DNA of 64,000 nt from Neorhizobium galegae (GCF_017877135.1 NZ_JAGIPH010000003.1:496001-560000); one strand, 5' to 3'. Counted from the stretch's first letter, positions 26,368-35,663 are shown. Numbers and translations are program-made. The notes: generated by a model not told the origin, from the sequence alone.

Positions 26368-26613
26368 ATGGCCGGTCACGGTATCCCTCATTTCCAGAAC
26401 GACGGTGGACATCGCCTCATTGAGGTGGGCGTGAAGGAATTCATGTGCACCGGGGCGAACGTGCCCTTCGACCATCCGCACATCTATATCGACATGGGCG
26501 ACGACAACGAGAAAGTCTGCTCCTACTGCTCGACGCTTTACCGCTACAATCCGACGCTGAAAGCCGAACAGACAATTCCGGCCGGCTGCACCTTCCACGT
26601 CAAAGCCGCCTGA
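26368..26613 (+). CDS. Zinc-finger CHCC protein (NDUFS6-like)
   Basis: The 81-residue protein carries the CHCC zinc-binding pattern in FMCTGANVPFDHPHIYIDMG and KVCSYCSTLYRY. This is the bacterial relative of complex I subunit NDUFS6, common in alphaproteobacteria. The start at 26368 (MAGHGIPHFQND) has GGAG six bases upstream. It is 12 bases upstream of the monooxygenase gene and likely shares its message. A role in respiratory chain assembly is inferred from the mitochondrial homologue only. Confidence 0.85.
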   Translation: MAGHGIPHFQNDGGHRLIEVGVKEFMCTGANVPFDHPHIYIDMGDDNEKVCSYCSTLYRYNPTLKAEQTIPAGCTFHVKAA

Positions 26614-26625
26614 ACTGATACGGCC

Positions 26626-27792
26626 ATGGCCATCACACATGCAGTGATCGTCGGCGCCGGCATGGCCGGCCTGACGACGGCGCTTGCACTTGCCGCGCGC
26701 GGCATCCGGTCCGACATCATCGAGCAGGCACCGCATCTGGCCGAAGTGGGCGCAGGATTGCAGATCTCGCCCAATGCCAGCCGCATTCTGGCGCGTCTCG
26801 GCGTGCTTGCCGATCTGGAGGCCGTCTGGACAGAGCCGGAGCGTATCGCGATCTCGTCGGGCAAGTCGCTGCGCCAGCTCGCGCATGTGCCGGCCGGCCG
26901 GTTCGCACGCGAGCGCTGGCGCGCGCCTTACGGGGTGATGCACCGGGCAACCCTGCAGCGGGGACTTCAGGCGGCGGTCGACAAAAATCCGCTGTGCCGC
27001 CTGCATCTGGGCATACGGATCGGCGCCGATTGGCGTCAATCCATTGCGAGCGTGGTCGGCGCAACGCCCGACGTCACCATCGGTGCAGACGGTGTCTGGT
27101 CGCGCATGCGCGAGGAAATTGCCAACGCCCCGGAGCCGGATTTTTCCCGCAACGTCGCCTGGCGCTTTACCGTGCCGACGGAAAAGGCCCCGGCCTTCCT
27201 GATGCCGCAGGCGGTGACCGCCTATGTCGGGCCTTCCTGCCATCTGGTCTGCTATCCGCTGCGCGAAGCGGGCGGCTTCAATGTCGTGGCCATCGCAAGC
27301 GGCGTCAGCCCCGGCGAGACCTGGGAAGTGCATGCAAGCCTTGAACAGAAACGCATGCTGCTGCGCCAGTTCAAGGGCTGGCATCCGCAGATCCTGTCGC
27401 TGCTGACGGGCATGGAATCGGGAAAATTCTGGCCGCTCTATCAGGTGAGCGACGGACGCTGGCACAATGGCCGCGATGTGGTTCTGGTGGGCGACGCGGC
27501 CCATGCCATGATGCCGTTTGCGGCCCAGGGGGCCGCCATGGCCATCGAGGACGGCTGGGAACTGGCGGCCCGGCTCGCCATGACGCCCGTTCTTGCCGAT
27601 GCGCTGTCGACTTACGAATCGGTGCGCCGGGCGCGCATCGCACGCGTTCGCAACCGTGGCGCCTTCAACCGCTTTGCCTATCACGTGCGCGGGCCGCTGC
27701 GTTTCGGCCGCGACATGGTGCTGGCCCTGCGTCCGCCGCAAGCGCTTGCGGCGGATCTCGACTGGCTCTATGGCTATGACGCCGGCTTCTGA
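26626..27792 (+). CDS. FAD-dependent monooxygenase, salicylate-hydroxylase-like
   Basis: The 388-residue flavoprotein has the Rossmann FAD motif VIVGAGMAGLTTALALAARG at residues 8-27, the DG motif as IGADGVWSRMRE, and the second FAD motif VVLVGDAAHAMMPFAAQGAA near residue 288. These define the group A flavin hydroxylases (UbiH, salicylate hydroxylase). No membrane segment is seen. It could hydroxylate an aromatic compound; the substrate is not known. It ends at 27792 next to the convergent metC end at 27793. Confidence 0.88.
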   Translation: MAITHAVIVGAGMAGLTTALALAARGIRSDIIEQAPHLAEVGAGLQISPNASRILARLGVLADLEAVWTEPERIAISSGKSLRQLAHVPAGRFARERWRAPYGVMHRATLQRGLQAAVDKNPLCRLHLGIRIGADWRQSIASVVGATPDVTIGADGVWSRMREEIANAPEPDFSRNVAWRFTVPTEKAPAFLMPQAVTAYVGPSCHLVCYPLREAGGFNVVAIASGVSPGETWEVHASLEQKRMLLRQFKGWHPQILSLLTGMESGKFWPLYQVSDGRWHNGRDVVLVGDAAHAMMPFAAQGAAMAIEDGWELAARLAMTPVLADALSTYESVRRARIARVRNRGAFNRFAYHVRGPLRFGRDMVLALRPPQALAADLDWLYGYDAGF

Positions 27793-28983
27793 TCAGGCGC
27801 CGGCTGCAGCGGCAAACCCCGCTTCCAGATCCTTTTGCAGATCAGCCACATCTTCAAGCCCGATCTGCAGCCGGATCACCGGCCCTTCGGACGGCGCCTT
27901 GGCAATCGTGCGGTCACCCAGATTGACCTTCACCGCCAAGCTCTCGTAGCCGCCCCAGGAATAGCCGAGCCCGAAGATCGCAAGCGCATCCAGGAAAGCA
28001 TGCGCCTTGGCACGAAACTGCTCCGCACCATCGGCCTTCAGCACGAAGGAAAACACTCCGGATGCGCCCTTGAAGTCGCGCTTCCACAGCGCGTGTCCGG
28101 GAAAGCTTTCGAGGGCAGGATGCAGCACGCGCGCCACCTCCGCGCGCCCCTCGAGCCAGCGGGCGATCTCGAGCGCGCTTTTCTGGTGATGCGCCATGCG
28201 CACGCCCATGGTGCGCAACCCGCGCAGGATCTGGTAGGCATCGTCCGGCGCGCCGCAGATGCCAAGCGTCATCGTCGCCTCATGCAGGCGCGGCCAGTGT
28301 TTGGCATTGGCGGAAACCGATCCCATCACGATATCGGAATGGCCGGAGGGATACTTGGTCGTGGCATGGATGATGACATCGACACCAAAATCCAGACCGC
28401 GGAAATAAAGCGGCGTTGCCCAGGTATTGTCCAGCGTGACGACGCAGTCGTGCCGGTGGGCGGCATCGGCAATCGCGCGGATATCCTGCATCTCGAACGT
28501 GTTGGATGCGGGCGATTCGGTATGGATAAGGCGGGTGTTGGGACGAATCAGGGCCTCGATATCGCCGCCGATACCGGGGGCGTAATATTCCACCTCGACG
28601 CCGAGACGCGACAGCATCGTATTGCAGAAATGCCGGCACGGCGTGTAGACCGAATCGACGATCAGGGCATGATCGCCCGCCGACAGGAAAGCCAGGAACG
28701 GAACGCTGATGGCGGCAAGCCCGGAAGGCACCAGAACCGTTCCGGCCGCCCCTTCGAGCGCATTCAGCGCATCGCACAGCGCATCGGTCGTCGGCGTCCC
28801 GCGCGTGCCATAGGTATATTTCTGATCCCGGCTTTCCATCGTCCTGCAGTCGGGAAAAAGAACGGTGGAGCCATGCACCACCGGCGGATTGACAAACCCG
28901 TGATAGCTCATCGGATCGTGTCCGAGATGCGCAAGGCGGGTGTTGTCGCCGGCACCGGCGAAAAGGGTCTCTTTGTTTTTCAT
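27793..28983 (-). CDS. metC: Cystathionine beta-lyase
   Basis: MetC splits cystathionine into homocysteine, pyruvate and ammonia in methionine synthesis. I start it at 28983 (MKNKETLFAGAGDNTRLAHL); the open frame continues to 29031 without family similarity. The 396-residue product has the Cys/Met-metabolism PLP fold, with TYGTRGTPTTDAL, SGLAAI, TLDNTWATPLYFRG and the PLP lysine in HATTKYPSGHSDIVMG near residue 212. It stands alone and convergent with the monooxygenase. No SAM-II-like riboswitch is visible upstream. Confidence 0.93.
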   Translation of the reverse strand: MKNKETLFAGAGDNTRLAHLGHDPMSYHGFVNPPVVHGSTVLFPDCRTMESRDQKYTYGTRGTPTTDALCDALNALEGAAGTVLVPSGLAAISVPFLAFLSAGDHALIVDSVYTPCRHFCNTMLSRLGVEVEYYAPGIGGDIEALIRPNTRLIHTESPASNTFEMQDIRAIADAAHRHDCVVTLDNTWATPLYFRGLDFGVDVIIHATTKYPSGHSDIVMGSVSANAKHWPRLHEATMTLGICGAPDDAYQILRGLRTMGVRMAHHQKSALEIARWLEGRAEVARVLHPALESFPGHALWKRDFKGASGVFSFVLKADGAEQFRAKAHAFLDALAIFGLGYSWGGYESLAVKVNLGDRTIAKAPSEGPVIRLQIGLEDVADLQKDLEAGFAAAAGA

Positions 28984-29339
28984 GGAAAATTGCGGCCTTC
29001 GTATTGACGAGGGCCAAAGTCTTGAAGGCAAGGCTTGCGCCGGTCAAGCCCGGTAGGCGGCGCGGCCTGCTACCTATGCGCTACAACGCTCCTCAATGTC
29101 GCGCCTTTAGGCAGAAGACTGCACAAAATCCTACACTCTGCCTAATATATCATCTACCCACGGCAATTTGTCTAATTTGAGGCGCTAAATTAAAGTGCAA
29201 GACTTGACCCCTGCACATATTTCCGACTGTGATAAAGCAGCTCGTCTCGGGAGGCCTTGCGGGCGGCCTGTCGTTGCTGATCAGGGATCGGTAATGGGGC
29301 TTCAGGTCTATCAAAAAACAAGAGATAAAGGTTGGGAAA
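28984..29339. other. Divergent intergenic region between metC and aapJ
   Basis: This 356-base region holds the promoters of metC and the aap operon. The half nearest aapJ is AT-rich (29130-29200). A CTTGAC at 29203-29208 is a possible -35 for aapJ, but no good -10 lies 17 bases on. I see no -24/-12 type promoter and no RNA gene. Confidence 0.5.
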
Positions 29340-30362
29340 ATGAAAAAGACGCTTCTGTCCGCCGCAATTGGCGCGGCAATTCTGGGTGCTGCCTCTGCCG
29401 CTTCCGCCGGCACGCTCCAGGACGTCAAGGCCAAGGGTTTTGTTACATGCGGCGCAAGCCAGGGTGTTCCGGGCTTCTCCAACCCGGACGACAAGGGTGA
29501 GTGGTCGGGTATCGACGTCGATTACTGCCGCGGCATCGCCGCTGCCGTCTTCGGCGACCCGAAGAAGGCAAAGTTCGTCGCCCTGTCGAGCAAGGACCGT
29601 TTCCCGGCCCTGCAGTCCGGCGAAATCGACGTGCTGACGCGCAATACGACCTGGACGGTCAGCCGCGACACCTCGCTCGGCTTCAACTTCCGCACCGTCA
29701 ACTACTATGACGGCCAGGGCTTCCTGGTGAAGAAGGGCCTGAACGTGAAGTCGGCGCTTGAACTGTCGGGCGCTGCCGTCTGCGTTCAGACCGGCACCAC
29801 GACCGAACTGAACCTGGCCGACTACTTCAAGGCCAACAACCTGCAGTACAACCCGGTCGTGTTCGAAAAGGAAGCTGACGCGACGTCTGCTTACGACGCC
29901 GGCCGTTGCGACGTCTACACGACCGACCAGTCCGGCCTCTATGCCATGCGCCTGAAGCTGAAGAACCCGGATGACAACATCGTTCTGCCGGAAGTCATCT
30001 CCAAGGAGCCGCTTGGACCGGCCGTCCGCCAGGGCGACGACCAGTGGTTCGACGTGGTGAGCTGGGTTCACTACGCCATGGTCAATGCTGAAGAATTCGG
30101 CATCACCTCGAAGAATGTCGACGAGATGAAGACCAAGGGCGGCCCGGACGTCAAGCGCATGCTCGGCAACGAAGAAGGCACCAAGATCGGTACCGACCTC
30201 GGCCTGACCAACGACTGGGCCTACAACGTCATCAAGCTCGTCGGCAATTACAGCGAAGTGTTTGAACGCAACGTCGGCCCGAACACCCCGCTGAAGATCC
30301 AGCGCGGCCTGAACGCCCTGTGGAACAAGGGCGGCCTCCAGTACGCTCCGCCGATCCGCTAA
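29340..30362 (+). CDS. aapJ: General L-amino acid ABC transporter, periplasmic binding protein AapJ
   Basis: AapJ captures a wide range of L-amino acids in the periplasm and hands them to the AapQMP transporter. The 340-residue product has a typical signal peptide (MKKTLLSAAIGAAILGAASA) cut after the ASAASA region, followed by a family 3 solute-binding domain starting TLQDVKAKGFVTCGASQGVP. Blocks such as DVLTRNTTWTVSRDTSLGFN and AVCVQTGTTTELNLADYF are characteristic. It heads the operon and is separated from aapQ by a strong RNA hairpin, consistent with excess of binding protein. Confidence 0.96.
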   Translation: MKKTLLSAAIGAAILGAASAASAGTLQDVKAKGFVTCGASQGVPGFSNPDDKGEWSGIDVDYCRGIAAAVFGDPKKAKFVALSSKDRFPALQSGEIDVLTRNTTWTVSRDTSLGFNFRTVNYYDGQGFLVKKGLNVKSALELSGAAVCVQTGTTTELNLADYFKANNLQYNPVVFEKEADATSAYDAGRCDVYTTDQSGLYAMRLKLKNPDDNIVLPEVISKEPLGPAVRQGDDQWFDVVSWVHYAMVNAEEFGITSKNVDEMKTKGGPDVKRMLGNEEGTKIGTDLGLTNDWAYNVIKLVGNYSEVFERNVGPNTPLKIQRGLNALWNKGGLQYAPPIR

Positions 30363-30386
30363 TCGCGCGACAGGCAGGAATTATGC

Positions 30387-30411
30387 CGGGAGGCGGCGAC
30401 CCCGCCTCCCG
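30387..30411 (+). terminator. Intercistronic hairpin between aapJ and aapQ
   Basis: CGGGAGGCGG and CCGCCTCCCG form a perfect 10-bp stem around a 5-base loop, 25 bases after the aapJ stop. No T-run follows. It may protect the aapJ message or partly stop transcription, giving more binding protein than permease. Confidence 0.65.
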
Positions 30412-30463
30412 AGCAGCACCCCATGAGGGCAAAAAGCTCGCAAAGAGCGTATAAGAGGGAAAA

Positions 30464-31666
30464 GTGCCTATGGCAGGCAACGCACTACCATCGGAGAAGC
30501 CGACATCATCCGGCAGCTCGTCGCTTTTGTACGACCCAAAGGCGCGCGGCATCTTCTACCAGGTCCTGACGGTCGCCATTCTCGGCCTGTTTGTCTGGAT
30601 CATCGTCAACAACACGATCACCAACCTCAATCGCGCCAATATCGCTTCAGGTTTCGACTTTCTCAAAGGCCGCGCTGGCTTCGACATCGGCCAGACGCTG
30701 ATCGACTATTCCAGTGATTCGACCTATGGACGCGCTCTGCTGGTCGGCCTTTTGAACACGCTCGAAGTGGCGATCATCGGCATCATCACCGCCTCGATCA
30801 TCGGCTTCATCGTCGGCATTGCCCGGCTGTCCAGCAACTGGCTGATTGCCAAGCTGGCGCAGATCTACGTGGAAATCTTCCGCAACATCCCGCCGCTTCT
30901 CGTCATTTTCTTCTGGTACAAGGGCGTCATCGCCATTCTGCCGCAGGCGCGCGCCTCGCTTGCGCTGCCCTTCGGCACCTACCTCAACAATCGCGGCCTG
31001 TTTTTCCCCAAGCCGCTGTGGGGCGGCGGCGCCTGGCTGATTCTCGTCGCGCTTGTCGTTGCGATCGTGCTTTCGCTGGTGATCCGCCGCTGGGCGCGCC
31101 TGCGCCAGGAAAAGACCGGCCAGCAGTATCCGTCCGGCCTGACTGCCCTTTTGCTGATCATCGGTCTGCCGCTCGTAACCTTCCTGGCGCTCGGCGCACC
31201 GCTGTCGTTCGAATATCCCGTGGCCGGCAAGTTCAACCTGACCGGCGGATCGGTCGTCGGCCCGGAATTCATATCGCTCTATCTCGCCCTCTCTTTCTAC
31301 ACCGCGTCCTTCATCGCCGAGATCGTGCGTGCCGGGATCAAGGCGGTCGCGAAAGGCCAGACGGAAGCGGCAAGCGCGCTTGGCCTGCGCGGCAACATGA
31401 CGACGCGTCTCATCGTCATCCCGCAGGCGCTGCGCATCATCATTCCACCGCTCACCAGCCAATATCTCAATCTCACCAAGAACTCGTCGCTCGCCGTGGC
31501 CGTCGGCTTTGCCGATGTGGTCGCCGTCGGCGGCACCATGCTGAACCAGACCGGTCAGGCGGTCGAAATCGTCACGCTCTGGCTCGTCATTTACCTGTCG
31601 CTGTCGGTCAGCACCGCCGTGCTCATGAACTGGTTCAACAGCAAGATGGCTTTGGTGGAGAGATAA
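30464..31666 (+). CDS. aapQ: General L-amino acid ABC transporter permease AapQ
   Basis: AapQ is one of two inner-membrane permeases of the Aap system. The 400-residue product has about eight membrane helices, the first being [20 protein letters not shown]. The family permease domain starts [20 protein letters not shown], and the EAA loop is [20 protein letters not shown] near residue 300. The GTG at 30464 follows GAGGGA closely; an ATG two codons later (30470) is an equally good start. It ends one base before aapM. Confidence 0.94.
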   Translation: MPMAGNALPSEKPTSSGSSSLLYDPKARGIFYQVLTVAILGLFVWIIVNNTITNLNRANIASGFDFLKGRAGFDIGQTLIDYSSDSTYGRALLVGLLNTLEVAIIGIITASIIGFIVGIARLSSNWLIAKLAQIYVEIFRNIPPLLVIFFWYKGVIAILPQARASLALPFGTYLNNRGLFFPKPLWGGGAWLILVALVVAIVLSLVIRRWARLRQEKTGQQYPSGLTALLLIIGLPLVTFLALGAPLSFEYPVAGKFNLTGGSVVGPEFISLYLALSFYTASFIAEIVRAGIKAVAKGQTEAASALGLRGNMTTRLIVIPQALRIIIPPLTSQYLNLTKNSSLAVAVGFADVVAVGGTMLNQTGQAVEIVTLWLVIYLSLSVSTAVLMNWFNSKMALVER

Positions 31667-31667
31667 G

Positions 31668-32822
31668 ATGACGATCAACCAATCCGCATTCGTTCGCCAG
31701 GAGATGAACCCGCCCTTGCCGGCACCCACCGGCCAGGGAGGCCTCACCCGCTGGCTTCGTCTCAATCTGTTTCCGACGCCCAAGGACACGGTGCTGACCA
31801 TTCTGGCGCTGGCGCTTCTTGCCTATATCGTGCCGGTGCTGGTGCAATGGCTGTTCATCGACGCCACCTGGACCGGTGTCGATCGCAAGGCCTGCGCCAC
31901 CGTCTCGCAGGGCGGTGTGCTTCCCGACGGCCAATCGGGCGCCTGCTGGGCCTTCGTCAGCGCCAAGTTCCAGCAGTTCATCTTCGGTCGTTACACGTAT
32001 GAAGAACGGTGGCGCCCCCTGCTGGTGATGGCGATGTTCGTCATTCTCCTGATCCCAATGCTCATTCCGAAGGTGCCCTACAAGGGCTGGAATGCGCTGG
32101 CGCTGTTCATCGTCCTTCCCGTCGTGTCGTTCTTCCTGCTGATCGGCGGCTTTGGCCTTCCGCATGTGGAAACGCAGCTGTGGGGCGGTCTGATGATCAC
32201 CCTGATCCTGTCCTTCTTCGGGATCGCGGTCTCGCTGCCGCTCGGCATCATCCTGGCGCTTGGGCGACGCTCCAACCTGCCCGTGATCAAGATGCTTTGC
32301 GTTGTCTTCATCGAGGTCATCCGCGGCATTCCGCTGATCACGGTTCTGTTCATGGCCAGCGTCATGCTGCCCTTGTTCCTGCCGGTCGGCTGGACCTTCG
32401 ACAAGCTGCTTCGGGCGCTGATCGGCGTGTCGCTCTTCTCGTCCGCCTATATGGCGGAAGTCATTCGCGGCGGCCTGCAGGCCATTCCGAAGGGTCAGTT
32501 CGAAGGCGCCGATTCGCTCGGGCTCAGCTACTGGCAGAAAATCCGTCTGATCATCATGCCGCAGGCGCTGAAGCTCGTCATTCCCGGCATCGTCAACACC
32601 TTCATCGGCCTGTTCAAGGATACCTCGCTCGTGTCGATCATCGGCATGTTCGACCTTCTCGGCATCGTAACGCTCAATCAGGCGGATGCGAACTGGTCGA
32701 CGCCGGTGACGCCGGTCACGGGCTACGTCTTCGCAGGCTTCGTCTTCTGGATCTTCTGCTTCGGCATGTCGCGCTATTCGCTCTTCATGGAGCGTCATCT
32801 CGACACCGGTCACAAACGATAA
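31668..32822 (+). CDS. aapM: General L-amino acid ABC transporter permease AapM
   Basis: AapM pairs with AapQ to form the membrane channel. The 384-residue product has an N-terminal helix ([20 protein letters not shown]), a periplasmic segment with three cysteines, and the permease core with [20 protein letters not shown] and the EAA loop [20 protein letters not shown] near residue 280. Its start follows GGAGAGATAAG directly after the aapQ stop, so translation is probably coupled. It precedes aapP by 14 bases. Confidence 0.94.
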   Translation: MTINQSAFVRQEMNPPLPAPTGQGGLTRWLRLNLFPTPKDTVLTILALALLAYIVPVLVQWLFIDATWTGVDRKACATVSQGGVLPDGQSGACWAFVSAKFQQFIFGRYTYEERWRPLLVMAMFVILLIPMLIPKVPYKGWNALALFIVLPVVSFFLLIGGFGLPHVETQLWGGLMITLILSFFGIAVSLPLGIILALGRRSNLPVIKMLCVVFIEVIRGIPLITVLFMASVMLPLFLPVGWTFDKLLRALIGVSLFSSAYMAEVIRGGLQAIPKGQFEGADSLGLSYWQKIRLIIMPQALKLVIPGIVNTFIGLFKDTSLVSIIGMFDLLGIVTLNQADANWSTPVTPVTGYVFAGFVFWIFCFGMSRYSLFMERHLDTGHKR

Positions 32823-32836
32823 TCAAGGGGAACATC

Positions 32837-33616
32837 ATGTCCGCTACCCAAGCACCAAAGTCAAAAGTGGCCGTTCCCCAGAGCGGCGTCGCGATCGAAA
32901 TCACGGCGATGAACAAGTGGTACGGTGATTTTCACGTCCTGCGCGACATCAATCTCAAGGTGAAGAACGGCGAGCGGATCGTCATTGCCGGGCCCTCGGG
33001 CTCCGGCAAGTCGACGATGATCCGCTGCATCAACCGGCTGGAGGAACATCAGTCCGGTCAGATCCTCGTCGACGGCATCGAGCTTACCAACGACCTGAAG
33101 AAGATCGACGAAGTGCGCCGCGAAGTCGGCATGGTCTTCCAGCACTTCAACCTCTTTCCGCATCTGACGATCCTGGAAAACTGCACGCTCGCGCCGATCT
33201 GGGTCCGCAAGATGCCGAAGAAGGAAGCCGAAGAGGTCGCGATGCACTATCTGAAGCGCGTCAAGATCCCCGAGCAGGCCAACAAATATCCCGGCCAGCT
33301 TTCCGGCGGTCAGCAGCAGCGCGTGGCCATTGCCCGCTCGCTGTGCATGAAACCGAAGATCATGCTGTTCGATGAACCCACCTCGGCGCTCGATCCGGAA
33401 ATGGTCAAGGAAGTGCTGGACACCATGGTGAGCCTTGCCGAAGAAGGCATGACCATGCTGTGCGTGACGCACGAAATGGGCTTTGCCCGCCAAGTTGCCG
33501 ACCGGGTGATCTTCATGGACCAGGGCCAGATCGTCGAGCAGAATGCACCGGCTGCCTTCTTCGACAATCCGCAGCACGAGCGCACAAAGCTCTTCCTCAG
33601 CCAGATCCTGCACTGA
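32837..33616 (+). CDS. aapP: General L-amino acid ABC transporter ATPase AapP
   Basis: AapP powers AapQM by ATP hydrolysis at the inner face of the membrane. I start it at 32837 ([20 protein letters not shown]), after AAGGGG; the longer frame reaching 32009 is antisense-type noise inside aapM. The 259-residue product has Walker [10 protein letters not shown] near residue 55, [15 protein letters not shown] as the signature, Walker [15 protein letters not shown] and the switch histidine in VTHEMGFAR. It matches the polar amino acid (HisP/GlnQ) class in length and motifs. A hairpin terminator follows. Confidence 0.96.
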   Translation: MSATQAPKSKVAVPQSGVAIEITAMNKWYGDFHVLRDINLKVKNGERIVIAGPSGSGKSTMIRCINRLEEHQSGQILVDGIELTNDLKKIDEVRREVGMVFQHFNLFPHLTILENCTLAPIWVRKMPKKEAEEVAMHYLKRVKIPEQANKYPGQLSGGQQQRVAIARSLCMKPKIMLFDEPTSALDPEMVKEVLDTMVSLAEEGMTMLCVTHEMGFARQVADRVIFMDQGQIVEQNAPAAFFDNPQHERTKLFLSQILH

Positions 33617-33640
33617 GGGCACAAGACCCACCAGCCAGGC

Positions 33641-33665
33641 AAAAGCGCGCCGCGTGCGCCCTTTT
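33641..33665 (+). terminator. Terminator after aapP
   Basis: AAAAG-C-GCGC and GCGC-C-CTTTT pair over 9 bp plus one C-C mismatch around a 5-base loop and end in TTTTG. It lies 25 bases after the aapP stop. Confidence 0.55.
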
Positions 33666-33716
33666 GTCGTTGTGCGACCTGCGCCGCATCGAGTGGTCAT
33701 CCCATAACTCCGCTCT

Positions 33717-34358
33717 TTACCAGCGGAAAAAATAACGGGCATTCACGCGTCCAGCCGGGTCGCCGCCGGCTGCGCGGTTCATCTCGCCAGTGATCTTCAA
33801 CCGGTTGCCGATCTTCTGCTCGAGCACAACGCCGCCGCCGACCCGCTTGAAACTGTCGATAGCGCCCGCTTTCACTTGGATGGCCGACCCCGTATCGCCA
33901 TAGGAGAGCTTCAGCGCCTGGTTCACGTCCAGCCCGCTCCAGCTCTCTGTGCCGCCATCATAGCGCAAGGCATAGGTGCGGCTCACCTGCAGGTCGAGAT
34001 CAGGCGTCAGGATTTCCTTTTCGCTTCGGCTCATCTGCGCAGCCGCGCTGCCGGTCAGCGCATTGAGGGTGAAATCGAGAGTGCGGTTGAGCTGCAGTGC
34101 CGGTGTCGTCAGCTGCTCCGCCCTCACCTGCCCCCACAGCCTGACGGGCATGTCGACCGGGCCGCCCGCCACGGCAGACGCCACACCCGTCTCCAGCCCG
34201 GCAGAGGCCGCCGTCCAGCCGGGAATGCGCAACCCCATCCGTGCTGCGTAGGACGTGTCGGAGGTTTTGCTCGGGACCCAGATGATCAAGGGTTCTTCGG
34301 CGGACACGGGTGCTGCAACGGTAGCGGAAAAGCAAAAAGCCAGGAGAATGCGGGTCAT
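33717..34358 (-). CDS. Secreted or outer-membrane protein of unknown function
   Basis: The 213-residue product starts with a signal peptide (MTRILLAFCFSATVAAPVSA, cut before EEPLIIW). I choose the ATG at 34358; a GTG just before it is also possible. The mature part alternates polar and hydrophobic residues in beta-strand style (LRYDGGTESWSGLDVNQALK, RLKITGEMNRAAGGDP) and ends in aromatic ARYFFRW, as outer-membrane barrels and secreted beta proteins often do. I do not recognise the family. It is transcribed towards the aap operon. Confidence 0.65.
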   Translation of the reverse strand: MTRILLAFCFSATVAAPVSAEEPLIIWVPSKTSDTSYAARMGLRIPGWTAASAGLETGVASAVAGGPVDMPVRLWGQVRAEQLTTPALQLNRTLDFTLNALTGSAAAQMSRSEKEILTPDLDLQVSRTYALRYDGGTESWSGLDVNQALKLSYGDTGSAIQVKAGAIDSFKRVGGGVVLEQKIGNRLKITGEMNRAAGGDPAGRVNARYFFRW

Positions 34359-34595
34359 CACGGAGGCCCTCGATCTGGTATTTCATTTTGGTGCGGCCAC
34401 ACGCCGAACCAGGCGTCACTCCCCCAGGTCCTCCTCCATCTCGGGTTCAGTTTATAGCGGAAATCCGGTTTTGGCGCAGCGACGATGTGGCAACTGTGTG
34501 ACTTTGGCGCACCAAGTTCCATTTCATTACAGCCTGCCACACAATGTGACAGGCAATCGACCCCTTTGATGGTAGCTTCGCCTTGAACTGCGCGA

Positions 34596-34613
34596 ATGCG
34601 AACTAGTTAGCAT
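34596..34613. promoter_or_regulatory. 18-base palindrome, operator-like
   Basis: ATGC-G-AACTAGTT-A-GCAT is symmetrical at 8 of 9 base pairs around the core ACTAGT. The length and symmetry suit a dimeric repressor site of the TetR or MarR kind. No regulator gene is adjacent. Confidence 0.4.
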
Positions 34614-34660
34614 GATGAGATCGAACTGACGGAACCGGCACTGAGCAGAGGCGTTAGATC

Positions 34661-34706
34661 CCTTGCGACGTAAGCCACACGTCAGGACGGCGTGTTAATC
34701 GCAAGG
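34661..34706 (+). other. Two-stem structured element upstream of a small ORF
   Basis: CCTTGCGA (34661-34668) pairs perfectly with TCGCAAGG (34699-34706). Inside, ACACGTC (34677-34683) pairs with GGCGTGT (34689-34695) with one G-T pair around a 5-base loop. It ends 38 bases before the ATG at 34745, so it could be a leader structure or part of a small RNA. Confidence 0.4.
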
Positions 34707-34744
34707 TGATCTCGCCGGCAACGCGTAAACGAGACAGAGTAGCA

Positions 34745-34912
34745 ATGACCATTGTGCAGCTGGATACCGACAAAACGTCGAGCAGACAGACCTCCGTCGC
34801 AGCCCTTTCGGATATTCCGATCCAGAGGATCACACGCATCGTCGCACGCATTGCCATGGGCGTATCCGTCATCGTCATTTTGTGCGCCTGGCGTCAGACC
34901 GGCCTCTGGTAA
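34745..34912 (+). CDS. Small one-helix membrane protein
   Basis: This 55-residue ORF begins MTIVQLDTDKTSSRQ. It has a basic stretch IQRITRIVARIA leading into one hydrophobic helix (MGVSVIVILCAWRQTGLW) at the C-terminus, which suggests a cytoplasmic N-terminus and a membrane anchor. The start codon has only a weak AGAG ribosome site. A longer frame starts at 34706 but runs through the hairpin element. The family is not recognised and expression is uncertain. Confidence 0.4.
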   Translation: MTIVQLDTDKTSSRQTSVAALSDIPIQRITRIVARIAMGVSVIVILCAWRQTGLW

Positions 34913-35091
34913 GAGCCTGCCTGCCCCCAAGGGGCCGCACGCCACCGATCGGCGACGCGATCTCATCACCGCCGTAATTGCGTCCGAATGACGTCGCAAT
35001 ACCCCGACTAGGCGGTCGAAGACCGAACCGGAATCGTGGAATACAGTGATGCGGTGGCACGGCCTTCGCATCCTTTAACGGCAGTGCAGGC

Positions 35092-35418
35092 ATGACCGAG
35101 GACAAGAGGCGCAGGATCGTGGAACAGGTCATCCAGCGACTCGATGCCCATGGCATGGCCTTTGAGACGGATCCGCAATTTCTCTGTGCGATCAACGACT
35201 GGATTGCCGGCACCATCGAGATGTCGCAGTTGCGCAAGCGTTTCCTCGATCTGCTGCAGGAGCGACACTCTGCCGTGCGAATCCGCTATGCGCTGCCACA
35301 ACGCCCGCCGCACCTCCAGCCGGCGGCCGATCCCTTGTCGACTGCCGCCCCGCCAGACGGTTTTGAACCTCACCCGAAAGGGACTGCGGAGGACATCGAG
35401 CCCGGCAGTGGCGCGTAG
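35092..35418 (+). CDS. Small helical protein, possible VbhA-like antitoxin
   Basis: The 108-residue protein has a helical N-terminal half (MTEDKRRRIVEQVIQRLDAH, then TDPQFLCAINDWIAGTIEMS and QLRKRFLDLLQERHS). The pattern DP-x-F...IAGTI...L-x-x-R resembles the small antitoxin domain of the VbhA type, which inhibits Fic AMP-transferases. The C-terminal 45 residues are proline-rich and look disordered. I do not see the VbhA inhibitory S/T-x-x-x-E-G/N motif, and no fic gene is adjacent, so the call is tentative. It could equally be an unrelated helical regulator. Confidence 0.5.
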   Translation: MTEDKRRRIVEQVIQRLDAHGMAFETDPQFLCAINDWIAGTIEMSQLRKRFLDLLQERHSAVRIRYALPQRPPHLQPAADPLSTAAPPDGFEPHPKGTAEDIEPGSGA

Positions 35419-35537
35419 GCGCTCGTCACATCGGGACACTCGCAACCGCCGGTCGTCAATGCCGCAGACCGCATTCAGGTACGGTTAAGCTTACCGTCTT
35501 ACATTCTTCCTCGGTTATATGCGCAAGGGGGAATAGT

Positions 35538-35663
35538 ATGGCATTGCACGGAACGGCCTTTGTCCTTGGCCTCGTCCTGTTCGTGGTTTCCCTGCCGCTC
35601 GCCGTTAAGTATGCCGGGCACACGCCGCGCCATGACATCGAATTTTCAAGGCTAAGCCCGTGA
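35538..35663 (+). CDS. Very small one-helix membrane protein
   Basis: This 41-residue ORF (MALHGTAFVLGLVLFVVSLP, then LAVKYAGHTPRHDIEFSRLS and a final P) has a single hydrophobic helix at its N-terminus followed by a charged tail. The ribosome site AAGGGGGA lies five bases upstream, which is strong for such a short frame. It is not recognised as a family member. It belongs to the run of small genes between 34745 and 36941. Confidence 0.45.
   Translation: MALHGTAFVLGLVLFVVSLPLAVKYAGHTPRHDIEFSRLSP

Larger units (their letters stand above)
34359..34744. other. Intergenic region with a palindrome and a structured element
   Basis: No convincing gene is present in these 386 bases. It holds the promoter of the secreted-protein gene on the minus strand, the palindrome at 34596-34613 and the hairpin element at 34661-34706. 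It is more AT-rich than the neighbouring operons. Confidence 0.5.

Noticed and set aside
28984..29100. SAM-II riboswitch upstream of metC
   Set aside because: I looked for the short pseudoknot motif known in alphaproteobacterial methionine genes and did not find its conserved segments.
32009..32836. Upstream extension of aapP into aapM
   Set aside because: The frame is open but overlaps aapM, and a good ribosome site and family similarity begin only at 32837.
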